A DNA stretch of 64,000 nt from Erythroxylum novogranatense. Lineage: Eukaryota > Streptophyta > Magnoliopsida > Malpighiales > Erythroxylaceae. The notes beneath the pieces were generated by a model. It searched no databases and was not told the DNA's origin. It was given only the letters and a program-made list of their open reading frames with translations. Position numbers and translations under genes: made by a program. The stretch spans positions 62,001 through 126,000 of the forward strand of contig JAIWQS010000146.1 of assembly GCA_029891385.1 (NCBI GenBank), in the 5' to 3' direction. Positions 52,474-64,000 of the stretch are shown here, piece by piece; the first letter of the stretch is position 1; the number at the start of each line of letters is the position of its first letter.

Positions 52474-53903
52474 CATGAGCAGCTGCAGACCCTTCTAAGC
52501 ATGCCTATTTACCCACAACTAGGACTTAATAGTCATGCAACAATTGCCTCGGACGTTCATTGTCCGGAACAGTACACAACACTTGGACATTCATTGTCCG
52601 GAACAGTACACAATCAGTACAGAACAAATCAAAGTGAGACCGCCCTGGATCTCTTACTTAACATTGATCTGTGTTACTCAGACATTTATCAAATTATTGA
52701 CATTCTCGAAAGTCCCGACATCGACCTTAAATCGCCCTTACTATTTATTGTCTCAAGTCCGGCAATATCTGGCGGTGGTCGCCTCCTCATAATAGGAAAC
52801 ACAGATACAAATTATTATTGTGCATAATTACTGTATGATAAATGAGTATGATGCATGTTTATGCAAATTTCCAGGATTCTTCTACTGTTTTAAAAATACG
52901 TATTACTATTTACAAATACGTATTATTACTGTTCATAAATACGTACGGATACTATTTACTGTTCACTATTTACTATTCACTATTCACTATTCATTGTTCA
53001 TCTTTTAGCATCATCACTTAAAAACTAACCTATTTAACAAATCTAACCTATCAGAATCATCCAAATCGTCAAATATTATAGATCTAAAAATTTCTTTTAC
53101 CAATATCGATCTCATTCGACTATCTTTATAAAAGACAAGAATGGACCATAGATTCATTATCAAAAGGACTAACCTCGTGATCTGCAGCAGAAAAGCGATC
53201 AAAATTAGGCCGACAGAGTCATGAACAACACCGATGAACGCTATCTGCCTACATCTCAAAATAATTAATCAACCCTTATATATTAGCCCACTTATTCAAT
53301 TAGTACTATTTAGATGAATAGTTAATTACCCAAAACACACTTATGAATTCTTAGAACAAACAAATACCGTAATTCCCTGTAAAGCTTCAAAAATTCACCA
53401 AAATTTCATCATAAAATAATGACTTCCAAATAATTGTTCAAAAATACTAAATACGTCACCAACAATTTCTAAAATCATCAAGTATCCAAAATTACTAAAA
53501 TTATCTTAATACAATCCAATCAATCCAAGTGTTATTAAACCAATGTACGAAAAATGCCATGAATGCATGCCAAAATGTCAAAGAGACATAACATAAATCG
53601 GACTAACTTTGTTTCATCGCTAACCCCTAATTTAGGCGTTATAATTAACACCCAAATACCCACAGGAGGATATGTGGATGCCACCCAATACGGGACAATC
53701 AAATCGAGACTAGTTTACACACAACATCTCAAAGCAGTGCTATAATACATCACATCATACTTTATCGAAGTAAATTAACGTTATTACAGCCCAAAATGTT
53801 CCCTAACAACATGTTCAACAATACAAAAACAGACTCCTTTAGCCACTGCTGTTGACTTGTCGATCCTTAATCTCTTAGTTCAACCTACAGGGCAATCCAC
53901 GTG

Positions 53904-53920
53904 CTAAGCATATAGCTTAG
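53904..53920. other. Conserved LTR stem-loop (tandem LTR copy 2)
   Basis: CTAAGC-ATATA-GCTTAG: perfect 6-bp stem, followed by TGAGTAATAA. Copy 1 has the same element with one mismatch near 52109-52125. Confidence 0.7.
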
Positions 53921-54100
53921 TGAGTAATAACGAATCTATCTTAACCGATTTTAGAAAAGCAGAAGAATGCATTTGAATGATTTTTATACTAAACAAAAAA
54001 CGAGAACAGGATATCCTTGAATCAATAATCAATCGATATCGTAATCTGAGAACAAATCAAACTATATATCCATGAACATAAATGGGTAACGGGACTTATA

Positions 54101-54201
54101 CAGGAGAGATCGAAGTCTCGACATCGAAGTGTCACAGGAGAGATCGAAGTCTCGACATCAAGTGTCTCGGGAGAGACCGAAGTCTCGACACAAATGTGTC
54201 C
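54101..54201. repeat. About 31-bp minisatellite in tandem LTR copy 2
   Basis: Three units homologous to the five-unit array of copy 1, with CAGGAGAGATCGAAG as the unit start. Confidence 0.9.
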
Positions 54202-55523
54202 ATGAAAGCATTGCAGACCCTTCAGGCATGCCTATTTACCCAACTCGATGAACAAATCATTTCGGACATTTCATGTGCAATAAAATGAGCACTTCCAATA
54301 AAATAACATGCAATAATCGCCTCGGACGTTCATTGTCGGAGCGAAGACACAATCAAGACAACACACATGAGCACTTGGACATTCATTGTGCGGAACAATA
54401 CAATCGATCTGAACAAATCAAAGTGAGACCGTCCGGATCTCTTACTTAACATTGATTGTGTTACTGTATTTACTCAAATTATTGACATTATCGAAAGCCA
54501 CGATTCATCGACCTTAAATCGCTCTTACTATTTATTGCCTCAAGTCCGGCAATATCTGGCGATGGTCGTTCCTCTATAATAGGAAACACAGATACAAATT
54601 ATTATTGTGCATAATTATTGTATGATAATGAGTATGATGCATGTTCATGCAAATTTCCGGATTCTTCTATCGCTTTTAAAATACGCATTACTATTCACAA
54701 ATCGTATTATTCTGCTCACAAATACGTCGGACATCGTTTCACTATTTACTATTCACTGTTCATCACTATGTTGCACTGTTCATCATCTTCTTCGACTTCC
54801 GAAAATTTCTTCTTTTCTTTTTACTTTATTTCACTTTCCTTTCTTTTCTGCTCAATTCTTCTCAATTCTTTTAGCATCATCACTTAAAAACTAACCTATT
54901 TAACAAATCTAACCTATCAGAATCATCCAAATCGTCAAATATTATAGATCTAAAAATTTCTTTTACCAATATCAGATCTCATCCGACTATCTTTATAAAA
55001 GACAAGAACAGACCATAGATTCATTATCAAAAGGACTAACCTCGTGATCTGCAGCAGTAAAAGCGGATCAAATCGACCGACAGAGTCATGAACAACACCG
55101 ATGAACACTATCGGTTCCTGTCTCAAAATAATTAATCAACCCTTATATATTCGTCCACTTATTCAATTAGTACTATTCAGATGAATAGTTAATTACCCAA
55201 AAACACACTTATGAATTCTTAGAACAAACAAATACCCAGAATTCCCAGACAGCTTCCAAAAATTCACCAAAAATTTCGTCATAAAATAATGACTTCCAAA
55301 TAATTGTTCAAAAAATACTAAATACGTCACCAACAATTTCTAAAAATTATCGAAGTATCCAAAAATTACTAAAATTATCTTAATACAGTCCGAATCAATC
55401 CAAAGTGTCATTAAACTAATGTACCCGGAAAATGCCATGAATGCAGGCCAAAATGTCAAAGAGACATAACATAAATCGGACTAAATTTGCTTCATATGCT
55501 AACCCCTAATTTGGGGCGTTACA

Positions 55524-56500
55524 CAAACTTAGGCTACTTTGATTGAGGGCAAGTGCATGATAATGTGCTAATAGTTTAATACTTATTTAAGAGTTATGAG
55601 TTGAAAGGTTCATGCAAGAATTGTGCTCTTAAGGTTAATGTTCGTAAGGCTTTTGATAGAGTAGGGTAGAACTTCATCATTCTTTGTCTAAGAGTTATGT
55701 GATTTTTAAAAGACATTTTTCTAAGATTTTCTTAATGCAATTAAAAACCTAATACCAAATGATGAGTGTAGAATATATGTAAGGTGCATTTATGTTAGTT
55801 AGAGACAAAGATGGAATATAGACGATATAAAGTCTCAATTTTAGAGAATAGGCAAAGCCACTTTTATTCGTGATTTTGATGATTAGTTGCATGCTCTAAA
55901 TGAATTGAGGCTAGGTTGTGTTAAAGATTTTTTGAAATATCCTAAAGAGACATAATGCAAGGCATATTTCAATATCAACGCTAAATATACTTACATAGGT
56001 AATAATAGCTTCAATAGTTAGATATTATGTTGGCGGCGTAGTTGAAGCCTATTTTTAGCATGTTGGAGCATATTAGGAATATAGTGATAAAGAGGATGCA
56101 TTAAAAAAGTTGTTTTGGGGATAATAGCATCATAATATGTGACTAAGAGTTCTAAGTCCTTATTATCATACAACTTAACATATTATTTTAGATTGTTGTG
56201 AAGTATATACAAATATATAAGTATTCTCTATAACCACTTGATGGATTAATATTTAGCCTTAATATCATTCAGTCGCCAAAAATAAAGAAAATGCTTGGTC
56301 AACCTAAAAGAGAAGGAATGATAAGAATATCATCACTTCTTCAATCTCATGTAATGACAGAGACAAAAAGAGAACAAGGCATATGGATTCGTTGCAGTAT
56401 GATTTCTGAACTTGTTATGGATTCTCTTATTATTCCAGTTTGGATTGTTATAAAATTAAAAATTTTAAATGTTGTTATATATTCATATTGTTATGATGAA
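55524..56500 (+). pseudogene. Mutator-like (MULE) transposase relic
   Basis: Shifting + frames give FIRDFDD*LHALNELRLGCVKDFL (about 55850-55930), then CKAYFNINAKYTYIGNNSFNS*IL (about 55960-56030). These are the conserved pattern of plant MULE transposases where the N-N-x-x-E-S/A-F-N block follows the catalytic domain. A reading SPKIKKMLGQPKRE near 56270-56310 matches the P-G-R-P-K-K linker preceding their zinc knuckle. Stops and frameshifts are frequent and no termini were found. It is only a C-terminal part; the rest may be lost to the neighbouring insertion. Confidence 0.6.
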
Positions 56501-58678
56501 AGTTAGTTTGGCATTAGAGTTAATTATCAAATTACTTGTCATATTTTGGAGTTCATTGAATGTATTTTATTGAATTAGCTTACAACTTTAAGATGAAGTT
56601 GTTAAATAGAAGTTATTATTGGAATTACTTATTGAAATTGGCCTTTCAATATAGGATTAAGATGATGCATGATGGTGATAACCTCTTTGAGATGGCTCAC
56701 TATCTTCTCTTTTCTCTTATTCCTTTTTATTACTCATGAATGGATAGTTGATGAAACCAAATGAGCAAATCCTAGCACTTTACCAAATATTATCTTCTTG
56801 CATATTGTGTATATAAAAAAAGTTTTGCATTAACTCTCTCGATAACCAACAAAGTTGATAATATATTGAACTAGATAACTTTTTTATTTACCATAACATT
56901 TTAATATGGAACAATACTAAAGTTTATCAAGTTTATAGTCTTTAATTTTTCAATAATGAGACCTATAAATATTGCTACAAATATTATAACATATATTATA
57001 TAATAAATTATCTTCTCTTATAGTCTTCTTGCCTCATATAGTGTATGTTTCAATGCCACTTTAATTTTTACCAATTCTATGTTTAACTCATGCATATTAT
57101 CCATTCAATTACCACCTTTTAACTTCTTATTCTGAAGTTTCAATCTTTTACTCTTAAATTTCAATTTATTGATAATTGATTTCATGTTTTGTTGAAATCT
57201 TAATCTACTCATTTGAAAAATTACATCTCCTTTACGACAATAATTAACAAACTTTATTTATTATCAAATAACAACTATTTTATTATTAATAATAAACTAC
57301 CTTATAATTAGAGTATACATAAAATGTTCTTCTAAAATTATCATTGATCCAAAAATTCATCAAAGGAATAAAATCTCCACATCAACACAAAACCTACTCA
57401 TTATATTACTTTTCACTATATTATCTTCCGGTTAATTTGTAAGATTCATCTTTTATTATAGTTAACGAAGCTATTTGAGTAGGACATTCCGTAAAGTAGC
57501 TCACCGCTGAATCTTATAAGAAAATTTTTAGACACGTTGCTCCTAGACCTTCTTAGTACAAGTTGGTTTAGAAAAAACTGATGAGTCATAAATCATAAAT
57601 CTTACCGCTATATTATGTAGACTTTTTGAGTACAGACAAGCATTGTTGATGTCTTTCATTATAACACTCATTCATCTACCCTTCTCTTAACTTTCAATGA
57701 TCAAGATATCCTCTATGTTTGAATTAGTCAATTCTTTAATATCTACTACCTTTAAATCAATATTGCTCACCATTGATGTGTCCGAGATTCATTTAATATG
57801 ATTGTTTTAATATATCCCACTTTCTAAACTATGAAGAATTTTGTTCTTGGTTGTAGGAACTAATTTGTTGGTAGTATTTCTATTTCGAAGGAGATTGATA
57901 ATTTACTGTTTTAGTAGGTATTGAAATGAGATTCATCTCCTTTTATTTTTGACAATGTCAAACAATGAATTTATAGACATTTTAATCGAATTTGTCTAGC
58001 TCGTCATCATCTTCCTTCGGAAGATCCTTCTCATGATCGGTTAAGGTAAGTGATTTTGTTATTTACTAAGTTTTTGTGAACTTGGATTAATTAGGTATTT
58101 TTTGCGGTTTAAACTTCCCATTTGAACTTCCTGCATTTTTTCTTTATATGGCCCACACCAATTGAAACGTGTTTATGGTATGAATTTTGGTTAATCAATA
58201 AATTCACATAGGATGAGTTTGACTTATATTATAGTTCATTACCTTAATAATGTCAATTCATTATTTCAATAATGCTCTCTGAAATGATTAGATTCTCTTC
58301 ACTTTTCATTTGGGAATTTTGGCACGCATCATTTTTAAATTTACATATGTTAAAAAGATTATTAAAATACGTATTCATATTTTATGAATACTTATTATAT
58401 TGACACTAGTACATATTTAATATAGGTTAAATATTAAATTTCTAACATTAATTCTCTTAACATATATGATTACAAACATATATGTTCGATCTTTAGTTTT
58501 ACAATATTTTAGATATCAACCCATAAACCTTAACCCTTAACTTTGTGATGGAGCTCCCATCATGACAAGAACTTATTCTCTTCATTCATAAGTGTTATCT
58601 TACATGTTTTGTCATCTTCGGCGAACATAAATAATACTAACTATGGATTCACTGTTTTAAATTAACTGTTTTGCAGAA
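56501..58678. other. AT-rich DNA without recognised genes
   Basis: Very AT-rich, with short open frames only. It may include the 5' non-coding part of the CACTA relic: the last bases before 58679 read TTGCAG, like a splice acceptor just upstream of the transposase ATG. Confidence 0.45.
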
Positions 58679-61600
58679 ATGAATAATGTTGATAGATCTT
58701 GGATGTATAGATGATTGACACCTGATGGTTTCATTAATTCTGAATTTGTTGAGGGAGTTGAAGTTTTTATTCATTATGCATGTTCTTAACCTGCATATAT
58801 GGATGGGCCAAAGATCATATTTCTATGTAAAAGTGCAAACATAAATGTCTCCTTCTGTTGATGAAGTTAATGAGCATTTGCAGAGAAAAGGATTTGTCCC
58901 CAATTATTTTGAGTAGACACGACATGGAGAACCGTTGATTTGTATCACTTGAGGGTAATGCAGCACAATCATCTATCAACTTAAAATGTGTTTGAAGGAG
59001 ATTGGATCTAGAACAAACTATGTGGATGGGCTGAAAATCATACATAAAATGGTCACGATGCAACCGGTTATACCTTTCGAGAAAATATGAAAAATCTTGA
59101 AGAAAACCTAACTCATATGTAAAATATTTTTGACTTACTACAGTCGGTGATCAAGAATTATGGCTAAATTATGAGACAATGACCCAATTGTCTTCAATTA
59201 TTCTAATATTGAACATAAAGTCTAAAGGGCATATATCGAACCGTAGTTTTGATCAAATTCTTAAATGGTATAATGAATCATTGCCTCTTAATTATATAAT
59301 GGTTGATAGTTTTTACAATATAAAGAAACTTATTAAGAGTCTTAGTTTGCTTGTTGAAAAGATTGATTGTTGCAAATTGGGATGTATGTTATGTTAGGGA
59401 CATGATGTGGAATTACAAGAGTGCAAATTTTGTGATCAATCTAGGTTCGCCTAGAAAGAATTCAATGAAATGAAATTAATACCTAGAAGCGGATGCATTA
59501 TTTCCAATAACTCCGAGACTTCAAAGACTTTATGCTTCTAATGTTATTGCATCTCACATGAGATGACATAATGAACACGAACAGGAAGATGGAATAATGA
59601 CTCATCCTTCGGATGCACTGGCATGAAAACATTTCGGTGACACCTATATTGAGTTTGCAACCGAAAGTTGAAATGTTAGTTGTGATTGTCGATTTAATAG
59701 ATTTCAACCTTTTAGTCAATCCGGTTAGCAATATTCATCATAGCAAATTATAATTACTCCCTATAATTTACCTCCATAGATGTGTATGAAAGACGCATAT
59801 ATGTTCTTGACAGTGACTGTGCCAGGGCCTTTAAATTCGAAGCATAGAATTGATGTATTCTTACAACCATTGATATCTGAATTGCAACATTTTTTAGAAT
59901 ATGGTGTCCAAACATATGATGTGTCAATGAAACAAAATTTTGTGTTGAGAGTGGCTTTGATGTGGACCATTAGTGATTTTCTGACATATACCATGTTGTC
60001 TGGATGGAGCATAGCAGGAAAATTGGGTTGCCCTTATTGTGACAATGATTTTGATGCGTTTTATCTTCCAAACGGGGCCAAAATATGTTGATTTGGCAAT
60101 CACATAAATTTTCTTCCTCCTGATCATCCATTTAGACGTAATAAACAAAAGTTCATTAAGAATATGATGATAAAAACAACTCCTCCCCCTCACAAAGTTA
60201 ATACAAGCATTAGCAAGAACTTTGGTTGGAAAAAACGAAACATTTTGTAGGATTTGCCATATTGGAAAACTAATTTGATATGTCATAATCTAGATGTGAT
60301 GCATATTGAAAAAATATTTTTGACAATTTGTTTAATACCATAATGAACATTGAAGAGAGGACAAACGACAATTCAAAATCATGAGCTGATTTGCAATTTT
60401 TAAAATGAGTTACATAAAGATTTTCGCATCAATAGATATCCGAAAGCATGTTACACTTTGGAAAAAAAACAAAAGAAAATTTTGTGTGAATGGTTGAAAG
60501 GTCTAAAGTTTCCCAATGGTTATGTTTCAAACTTGGCAAGGTGTGTGGACATAAGGAAGTACAAATTATTTGGGATGCAAAGTCATGATTGTCATGTGTT
60601 TATACAAAGGCTAATTCCAATTGCATTTCAAGAGTTGCTACCGAATAAGGTTTGGGAAGTAATAAGAGGATTAAGTTTGTTTTTTAAAAGTTTAACATCA
60701 TCTTAAATCAAGTTGGCTGAAATGGAAAAACTAGAACGGAAATTTTCAGTAATTTTGTGCAAGTTAGAAGGGATTTTTTCTCCAAGCTTCTTTGACTGTA
60801 TGAAGCATCTACCTGTGCATTTAGCACACAAGACAAAACTAACCGATCCAATCCAATATCAAGAGATGTATCCATTTGAGAGGTAATTCAAATTCAAATT
60901 ATTGTAATTGAAGTAATAACATGTTTTAACTAGTAAATTGTAATAACCATATTCTCTAATATAGGCATTTGCATCACTTGAAAATATAAAAAATAAGGCT
61001 AGAGTTAAAGGTTTGACATGTAATGTTTATTTAGTGGAGGAAGCTAGTACATTTTGTTCACTTTATTGCTTGTTCACACAAAAGAAAGAAATATTCCTCG
61101 TAATGATGATGGGGAAGGAACGAGTCATGCTGATGATAATTGATCCATTTTCACATATCCTAGACAAATGTATGGACGTGCAACAAGAGGAATGTTAACA
61201 AAAGAAGAAATTGAGGCTGCCCATGGTTACATTTTATTAAAATGTTAAAAGGTTCAACCTTTCGTGCAGTAAGTTGAACACGATTATTTTGGTTTTCAAA
61301 TTGTATTGTTCATAATTGAAATGTATAATAATGTATTTAGATTATATGAGGCATTGTTACATAAGATAATGTCGAACAACACACATGATGATATAAATAA
61401 AGAAGTTGGAAGACATTTTCATCGATGGTTCGAGAGATATGTAAGTTTTCACTTACAAATATTCTTATAATTGAATTATAAGATTTAAGTGTTGAAATCA
61501 CATTATACTCTTTCATATGAAATTTTCTTTTATGTAGGCCTTAGAAAATTTAATAGAGAACAAGTTCATTTGTGATCTTGCAAAAAGGACCTCTGCGAAC

Positions 61601-62247
61601 TATTAAATCATATCTAGTGTATTTCGGTAATGGATACAAATATCATACAGAATATCATGATCATAGTATGGCAACAATAAATAGTGGAATTTTCATACAA
61701 AGAGAATTGATGAATTACTGTGGTAAAATTATTAAGATACTTGAAGTTGAGTACCATGTATTGCCAATAAAGCGATGTGTGATATTTAAATGTGACTGGT
61801 ACGACCCGACTCCAAATGTTGGAACAAAGGAACATAGTCGATACAATATAGTGGAAATCAATAACCGAAAAAGATTAAGACAATTTGAACCTTTCATGTT
61901 GACAATGCAAGCAAAACAGGTGTGTTATGTCCCTTTTTCCAAGCTTACGACGAGATAAGTCAGATTAGTTGGCAATTTACAAAGTTAAACTTAGAGGTGT
62001 TTTTGAATCACATGGAAAAGTAGACCAGAGAATTGAAAGTGAAGTATTTCAAGAAGATGTTTATTTTATAAATGCGTCTGTGACATATGACGATAATGAA
62101 TCTTTGAATGACCCATCTAACGAATATGTTGAAATTTCATCTAAAGAGGATGACGAGGGTCAGAAATCTGAAGAGGAGTCGGAGTTTGGTTCTTATTCTT
62201 TCGAAAAAGATAAATATAATTTACAATTAAGTTATGATAGCGACTAA
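58679..62247 (+). pseudogene. CACTA (En/Spm) TNP2-type transposase relic with DUF4218/DUF4216-like parts
   Basis: From ATG 58679 the reading MNNVDRSWMYR is interrupted but collinear with plant TNP2: FVEGVEVFIHYACS, the core block at 59779-60090 (MCMKDAYMFLTVTVPGP, QTYDVSMKQNFVLRVALMWT, FLTYTMLSGWSIAGKLGCPYC), then FLPPDHPFRRNKQKF and LPYWKTNLICHNLDVMHIEK (about 60250-60320). LARCVDIRKYKLFGMQSHDCHVF (60534-60602) marks the DUF4218-like part, and VYLVEEASTFC follows at about 61025. DUF4216 resembles 61572-61958 (CDWYDPTPNVGTKEHSRYNIVEIN). An acidic tail closes at 62247. Many stops make it inactive. TNP2 proteins bind and cut CACTA ends; no right terminus was identified. Confidence 0.8.
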
Positions 62248-63437
62248 TTTTGTGTTTGTAATAAAATATTTTATTCAACAATTCAATTATTTCCTTTTCA
62301 GTATATTATGTAAAGTATTTAATATCAAAATCTCAATCAAAGAATGTTGACATGGCGACTAGTTCCAGATGGTAGAAATTTATTCCGTCAAGAGGAATGT
62401 GGAAAAAATTTCCCAACAACCAAAGGAAAAATTGCAGGAAAAATCTCCACTTCACACACTAATGATCATTTGCCTTCCATAGCCAATCTTCTGTTTTAAG
62501 GTGTTTAGTATCATTTGGACAACGTCACTTTCCGTATTATATATATCTCATTTCCATTTATTAAGATATTATATATATATTCATATTTGATGGTCTATAG
62601 TACATATGTTTTAAGCTTCCTTGAATCTCAAAGATGACATGTATGTCGATAGAGGCAGGAGCAATGTCACAATGGTCTATAAAGGATTAGGGAGATTAGT
62701 TTTTTTGGAAAATTCATCAATTCTATAAACCTTGTCTAGACATTCATGTATGCAACCATATCCAGTTTTGTTTCGTGTGACGATTTTCTAATTTGACATT
62801 ATCTATGTTCTATACTGATTGTGCTTTAGGTAAACCGGTTCATACTGGTAGTTCATCTGGAGAGTTAGTCTTCCATACTAAATGTGGTGACTCATTTACT
62901 ACATCCTATATTAGTTTATATATAGCGAAAACGTTGTTGCAAGAAGGTGTTATAAATCCTACACTTGAGGGAAGAAGTATCACTGTTTCAATTAGTGCAT
63001 TTGAACATGCTAAGACCTTTCTCAGGAATCCAGACATCTAGTACTCATTTACTTTTACCGACTCTCATGTCATATGAAATCTAAAAAATAATTATATCAT
63101 TATGATTTGTCAAATAACCTTCCTACTAGTTAGGGGTCAACCTACGTCTTATTGACTGTGAGCTATTATTGTTCTTGTTCTATGACTTTAATGATTATTA
63201 ACCTCTATTTCGTCATTTGTACTTGAATATGATATTCAACAAATTGCCTTATTTCCTTTTTCATATATTATGTAAAATATTGAATTCAAATTTTATATTT
63301 CTAGAAAATTCAATAAACAATGAATTTCGGTAAAATATGGGACCAAAGAAAAAGGTGTGATGTAATGCATTCCAAGTTCAAAGACATATTGAGGTACTTA
63401 CTATGAAAGTGGACTATCACGGTCTGCGGTATGAATC
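62248..63437. other. Non-coding DNA right of the CACTA relic
   Basis: AT-rich, with no recognised gene. A short open frame at 62793-63041 (82 codons) has balanced composition but matches no family I know. It could be a further fragment of the CACTA element or chance. Confidence 0.4.
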
Positions 63438-64000
63438 TGTTGGGCCGGGCCCCGATCCCTAATCACGAGGAGACCCTCGAGTCATGCCGTGACGGCGCCC
63501 AAAACGTCGAATTCGATCCCAATATCCATACTGAATTCTATTTACATGCATTTCCATAACATTCCAACTATGAATTAAACACCCATAAACTAAGGGCTTC
63601 ATGCCATTACAAATCAAAGGAAATTTATCAAATATTCTCAAATGTAGCATAATACAAAATAAAATTTAAAATCCAAAATACATGAGTATGCTCCATGATG
63701 ATATGTTTGGGCTAACCAAAATACTAACTTAATATAAGGCTCTAACTAGCTTGAAGTTTAGATGCCTTGCAAGGTCAACAATCGCCCTCGATCTGCACCG
63801 AGGAGGGAGAGTAATGGGGTGAGCTGCGGCTCGATGGCATATACATTTATAGCCATTGGCAACGAGCCACACAATCAAGCATATATATATTTTTACAAGC
63901 ATATAACAAATCATTATTCTATCACTTTACTATCATCGCAAAATGTGTCATATGATTACACAATATAACAATTTAACATGTGTCATGCTCAACCAATCAA
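63438..64000 (-). mobile_element. Long LTR (family A/B relative), truncated by window end
   Basis: Begins TGTTGGGCCGGGCCCCGATCCC, similar to the left ends of the family A copies (TGTTAGATCCCG, TATTGGGACCCGATCC). It carries the shared stem-loop GAGC-TGCG-GCTC at 63821-63832 followed by GATGGCATA, at a spacing from the end comparable to the other LTRs. The right part is outside the window, so length, duplication and type (solo or complete) are unknown. Orientation is inferred from the stem-loop position. Confidence 0.6.

Larger units (their letters stand above)
51837..55523 (-). mobile_element. Head-to-tail pair of LTRs without an internal region
   Basis: Two direct copies of one LTR, 51837-53643 and 53644-55523, abut exactly. 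The outer ends are TGTAACACCC and GGGGCGTTACA, and CAAAC flanks the pair. The junction GCGTTATA|ATTAACACCC is the expected end-to-start fusion with three substitutions. The minus-strand reading (TGTAACGCCCC...) is the likely LTR orientation. Copy 2 (1880 bp) has about 110 bp near 54750-54860 that copy 1 (1807 bp) lacks, and the copies differ by many one-base indels. No coding sequence is present. Confidence 0.82.

Noticed and set aside
62793..63041. 82-codon open frame with balanced composition
   Set aside because: Could be a transposon fragment, but I recognise no domain; too weak to list as a gene.

Overview
The window is nuclear DNA of a plant, most likely a eudicot. The evidence is three intron-type plant genes (a DRP5A-type dynamin, a VQ-motif protein and the Yang-cycle enzyme DEP1) plus plant-specific transposon families (L1-type LINEs with a DUF4283/zinc-knuckle ORF1, an Athila-like LTR element with a tRNA-Asp primer site, long Ty3-type LTRs, a CACTA/TNP2 transposase relic and a MULE relic). 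Species cannot be named from sequence alone.

Left third (1-21.8 kb), gene-bearing: a decayed LINE tail (1-700) lies upstream of a seven-exon dynamin-related gene on + (1366-5295). A long AT-rich spacer follows. Next are a single-exon VQ-motif regulator on + (10047-10796), another AT-rich spacer with a short LTR-like island (13.45-13.87 kb), and a twelve-exon DEP1 gene on - (14693-21250) that encodes both the dehydratase and enolase-phosphatase steps of methionine salvage. The three genes are not functionally linked. VQ and DEP1 are convergent and are read as intact. The dynamin gene shows two single-base lesions, both of the form GGG to GG.

Middle (21.87-51.0 kb), one nested transposon stack: an L1-type LINE flanked by a perfect 15-bp target duplication has been expanded from about 5.2 kb to 29 kb. 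(i) A pol-less Athila-like LTR element (23.58-29.98 kb) sits in its endonuclease domain. (ii) A solo LTR (30.62-43.61 kb) sits between the endonuclease and RT domains. That LTR is itself interrupted by a different 3.9-kb LTR-type insert and by a 4.39-kb LTR of its own family in the opposite orientation. (iii) A third LTR of the same family (44.42-48.81 kb) sits inside the RT domain. Each insert has a recognisable 5-bp target duplication, so the order of events can be read. No active coding capacity remains.

Right part (51-64 kb), older transposon debris: a possible CACTA terminus, two head-to-tail LTRs without an internal domain but with one shared target duplication (51.84-55.52 kb), a MULE transposase relic, a CACTA TNP2-type transposase relic with its DUF4216-like tail (58.68-62.25 kb), and another long LTR running off the window end.

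The most notable non-routine signal is in the three same-family LTRs. At the same position, bounded by the same flanking landmarks, each copy carries a different GC-rich repeat or palindrome cassette. A short stem-loop is also shared near the 3' end of several otherwise diverged LTR families. No CRISPR, rRNA or convincing tRNA gene was seen.
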